Origin: FEN-727 sp036508635
Lineage (GTDB): Bacteria > Actinomycetota > Geothermincolia > Fen-727 > Anoxymicrobiaceae
Length of the DNA: 7,406 nucleotides
NCBI GenBank assembly: GCA_036508635.1
Contig: DATCGY010000125.1
Coordinates: 1-7,406 of the forward strand
Direction: 5' to 3'
Position numbers and translations under genes: made by a program. Under the pieces are notes generated by a model. The model saw nothing but the letters and a program-made list of their open reading frames with translations, did not search any database and was not told the origin of the DNA. Positions 5,427 to 7,406 of this stretch are shown piece by piece. The first letter of the stretch is position 1. Every line of letters starts with the position of its first letter.

Positions 5427-6827
5427 ATGGAATACGACGAGATAATGGAGCGCCGCGCGCGATGCATGGATGAGGACCTCCATCCGATTCCCGAGGACGC
5501 CCTCGAAAAAGTGAAGGCCGAGTTCTACAAGACCCGAGAAAAATCCCTGAAGCTCTACGAGGAAGCCCAGGCGTACATCCCCGGAGGGGTCGAACACAAC
5601 CTGGCGACCAGCCATCCGTTCCCCCTTGCAATGGATCGCGCCAAGGGATACAAGATGTGGGACATCGATGGCAACGAGTACGTCGACTACCTTATGTGCG
5701 GAGCGCCTATCATCCTCGGGCATCATTACGATCCGCTTGACGACGAGATAATCAAGATAATCCAGGAGAAGGGGCCTTCCACCGGTCTCACTTCAGAGTA
5801 CGAGTTGCTAGCGGCGAAGAAGATCGTCGAGCACATGCCGTCGGTCGACGCCGTGCGCTTCCTGCAGTCGGGCACCGAGGCCGACATGGCGGCGCTCCGC
5901 ATCGCGCGAGCGGTCACGGGCAGGCAGAAGGTCATAAAGGTCGAGGGCAGCTACCACGGGTGGTACGACCAGTACGTGTACAGCCTCCACGTCCCAGGTA
6001 CGGCGGGGCTCAACTCGCCGGGCATACCGCCGCAGGTGTTCGACCTGCTCGTCGAGGTCAAGCCCAACGATTTCGACGCCCTCGAGAAAGCGTTCGCCGA
6101 TAACAAGGACGAGATCGCCTGCATGGTGATCGAGGCGGTAGGGGGCGAGTCGGGCGTGCATCCGGTGCACCCTGACTGGAACAGGCGCTGCCGCGAGTTG
6201 TGCGACGAGTACGGTGCCCTGCTCGTCTTCGACGAGGTCGTGTCCGGCTTCAGGCTGGACATGGGTGGAGCGCAGAAGTACTTCGGCATCACGGCCGACC
6301 TGACCGTACTCGGCAAGATAGTTGCCCATGGTTTCCCATCGGCCGGGGCGGTCGCGGGACGCAAGGAGATAATGGATGTAGTCGGCGCGGGCATGGGCCA
6401 GAGGCCGTACCTTGGCGGGACGCTCGCCGGCAACCCGATATCGTGCGGCGCCTGCTATCACGCTATCAGACTCATGGAGGAGAACGACGCCGTCGCGAAG
6501 TCGACCGAGTTCGCAGACCGCATCACGAAAGCCCTCAATGACCTTTTCGCAACGAGGCCCGACCTCCCGTTTTTCCTGTACAACTTCGGCCCGATAATCC
6601 AGTACGTGACCACGGGTTTCTTCTGGGTAGACATAACCGGCCCCAAGGCGTTCGAGGTGATCACGCGCAGGAAAGCCGCCGAGGATTACCAGATGGTCGC
6701 GTCGCTCAACGGCCTCATCTCGCTCGCAGGAACGCGCATGTACACGTGCATGCAGCATGACGATGAGGCTTTCAACAGGACGCTGGAGGTCTGGGAGCTC
6801 ATTCTTTCGATGATACCCAAGAGCTAG
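5427..6827 (+). CDS. PLP-dependent class III aminotransferase (GSA-aminomutase-like)
   Basis: A 466-residue cytoplasmic enzyme of the class III aminotransferase family, nearest in pattern to glutamate-1-semialdehyde aminomutase. Motifs in order: YIPGGVEHN (50-58), WDIDGNEYVDY (78-88), the phosphate-binding SGTEAD (148-153), SYHGWYD (175-181), the cofactor-binding FDEVVSGFR (268-276) with D269, the Schiff-base lysine K297 in LGKIVAHGFPSAG, and GGTLAGNP (330-337). It would transfer the amino group of an amine, omega-amino acid or beta-amino acid to an oxo acid, or shift it within one molecule. An ATG at 5352 in frame lies inside the proposed -10 box and lacks a ribosome site, so the ATG at 5427 with AAGGTGA at 5413-5419 is chosen. 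The acyl-CoA synthetase starting 18 bases after its stop codon argues for catabolism rather than haem synthesis, so hemL is not assigned. Substrate unknown. Confidence 0.9.
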   Translation: MEYDEIMERRARCMDEDLHPIPEDALEKVKAEFYKTREKSLKLYEEAQAYIPGGVEHNLATSHPFPLAMDRAKGYKMWDIDGNEYVDYLMCGAPIILGHHYDPLDDEIIKIIQEKGPSTGLTSEYELLAAKKIVEHMPSVDAVRFLQSGTEADMAALRIARAVTGRQKVIKVEGSYHGWYDQYVYSLHVPGTAGLNSPGIPPQVFDLLVEVKPNDFDALEKAFADNKDEIACMVIEAVGGESGVHPVHPDWNRRCRELCDEYGALLVFDEVVSGFRLDMGGAQKYFGITADLTVLGKIVAHGFPSAGAVAGRKEIMDVVGAGMGQRPYLGGTLAGNPISCGACYHAIRLMEENDAVAKSTEFADRITKALNDLFATRPDLPFFLYNFGPIIQYVTTGFFWVDITGPKAFEVITRRKAAEDYQMVASLNGLISLAGTRMYTCMQHDDEAFNRTLEVWELILSMIPKS

Positions 6828-6845
6828 ACACCGAGGGGTGGTGCC

Positions 6846-7406
6846 GTGGCCGGTCGAGACCTGCGAGCTTTCTTCGAGCCGAAAGGCGTAGCCCTTGTCG
6901 GCGCGCGTCGCAACCTCGGGTTCGGCTACGGCATTCCCATCATACTTAAGGAGCGAGGTTGGGCCGACCGCATCTACCTCGTCAACCCCTCGGTGGACGA
7001 GATACACGGCTTGCCGGTCTACCACTCTGTCTCCGACGTACCCGACCCGGTTGACCTTGCGGTCGTCCTTACTCCCGCGCCGGTGGTCCCGAAGATGCTC
7101 GACGAGATCGGGAGGAGGGGCATACGTTGTGCGATCGTTGAGAGCGCCGGCTTCGCCGAGGTGGGCGAGTCCGGCGAGAGTCTTCAGGCCGAAGCCGAGG
7201 AGATAGCCCGCAGGCACGGAATGAGGGTCATCGGCCCGAACTGCGTCGGCTTGATCAACACCGCCAACGGTTTCAGCACGGTCGAGGTTATTGAGGAGGC
7301 GTTCCGTCCCGGACCTACGTCGATAATCGCCCAGAGCGGCGTCTTCGGCAACTGCCTGCTCGACCTCCTCCACGAGTACGGCCTGTTCGTGTCCAAGGCC
7401 GTTACG
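6846..7406 (+). CDS. NDP-forming acyl-CoA synthetase, CoA-binding N-terminal part
   Basis: The first 187 codons of a gene that runs off the right edge. It starts with GTG, preceded by GAGGGG at 6833-6838 at seven bases; an in-frame stop upstream (6825-6827) rules out an earlier start. The protein opens with a CoA-binding Rossmann domain: FFEPKGVALVGARRNLG (9-25), YLVNP (44-48), PVDLAVVLTPAPVV (68-81) and ESAGFAEVGE (99-108). These are followed by GMRVIGPNCVGLINT (125-139) and IIAQSGVFGN (160-169), the start of the ligase domain. This is the order found in ADP-forming acetyl/acyl-CoA synthetases, which turn acyl-CoA plus ADP and phosphate into acid, CoA and ATP. The catalytic phosphohistidine and any fused ATP-grasp part lie outside the window. 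It is co-transcribed with the aminotransferase. A protein acetyltransferase fusion of the same family cannot be excluded without the C-terminus. Confidence 0.88.
   Translation, partial: MAGRDLRAFFEPKGVALVGARRNLGFGYGIPIILKERGWADRIYLVNPSVDEIHGLPVYHSVSDVPDPVDLAVVLTPAPVVPKMLDEIGRRGIRCAIVESAGFAEVGESGESLQAEAEEIARRHGMRVIGPNCVGLINTANGFSTVEVIEEAFRPGPTSIIAQSGVFGNCLLDLLHEYGLFVSKAVT

Noticed and set aside
5136..5726. A 196-codon open frame on the minus strand
   Set aside because: It overlaps the aminotransferase start, the intergenic region and the HEAGH gene start, and its translation shows no family features.
5808..7373. A 521-codon open frame on the minus strand
   Set aside because: It lies antisense to two well-recognised genes, spans their junction, shows no recognisable domain, and is explained by the strong third-position GC bias of the real genes.

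Overview
This is a GC-rich bacterial stretch, close to 60% G+C by eye, with ordinary Shine-Dalgarno sites and frequent ATA and AGG codons. The gene set (iron-sulfur proteins, an SCP2-type lipid-binding protein, a class III aminotransferase followed by an NDP-forming acyl-CoA synthetase) suggests a metabolically flexible, probably anaerobic bacterium. A deep-branching Actinomycetota or a Desulfobacterota-like lineage would fit, but the lineage is inference; there is no rRNA or other marker here. No mobile element, CRISPR array, tRNA or rRNA was seen.

Layout. (1) Positions 1-95, minus: the first codons of an isochorismatase-like cysteine hydrolase. (2) Positions 96-370: a divergent regulatory region with a strong promoter and a palindromic operator, reading right into an SCP2-like gene (371-943, plus). 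(3) Positions 944-1106: a spacer between convergent genes, rich in hairpins. (4) Positions 1107-1811, minus: a TetR-family regulator. (5) Positions 1812-1997: a second divergent region with a good tetR promoter, a second copy of the same operator and several hairpins. It leads into a QueG-like 4Fe-4S protein (1998-3041, plus). (6) Positions 3142-4788, minus: an IlvD/Edd-family dehydratase (probably dihydroxy-acid dehydratase), preceded on the same strand by a small HEAGH-motif protein (4873-5139). (7) Positions 5140-5426: a divergent intergenic region. (8) Positions 5427-6827 and 6846-7406 (runs off the end), plus: a PLP class III aminotransferase and an NDP-forming acyl-CoA synthetase, 18 bases apart and almost certainly one operon.

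How the genes work together. The clearest circuit is on the left. A 19-base element, ATTATACTG-N4-GTCAGT, lies at 245-263 and at 1886-1904, between the two divergent gene pairs. It overlaps the -10 box of the SCP2 promoter and of the tetR promoter. The simplest reading is that the TetR protein represses itself and the SCP2 gene, and perhaps also the hydrolase and the Fe-S protein. TetR regulators beside SCP2 or acyl-group genes often sense lipids or acyl-CoA, but the ligand here is unknown. On the right, the aminotransferase/acyl-CoA synthetase pair looks like an amino-compound degradation module that ends in substrate-level ATP formation. Nothing links the two halves. No evidently new molecular system was found; the best leads are the shared operator, the repeated hairpins and the divergent QueG-like protein.
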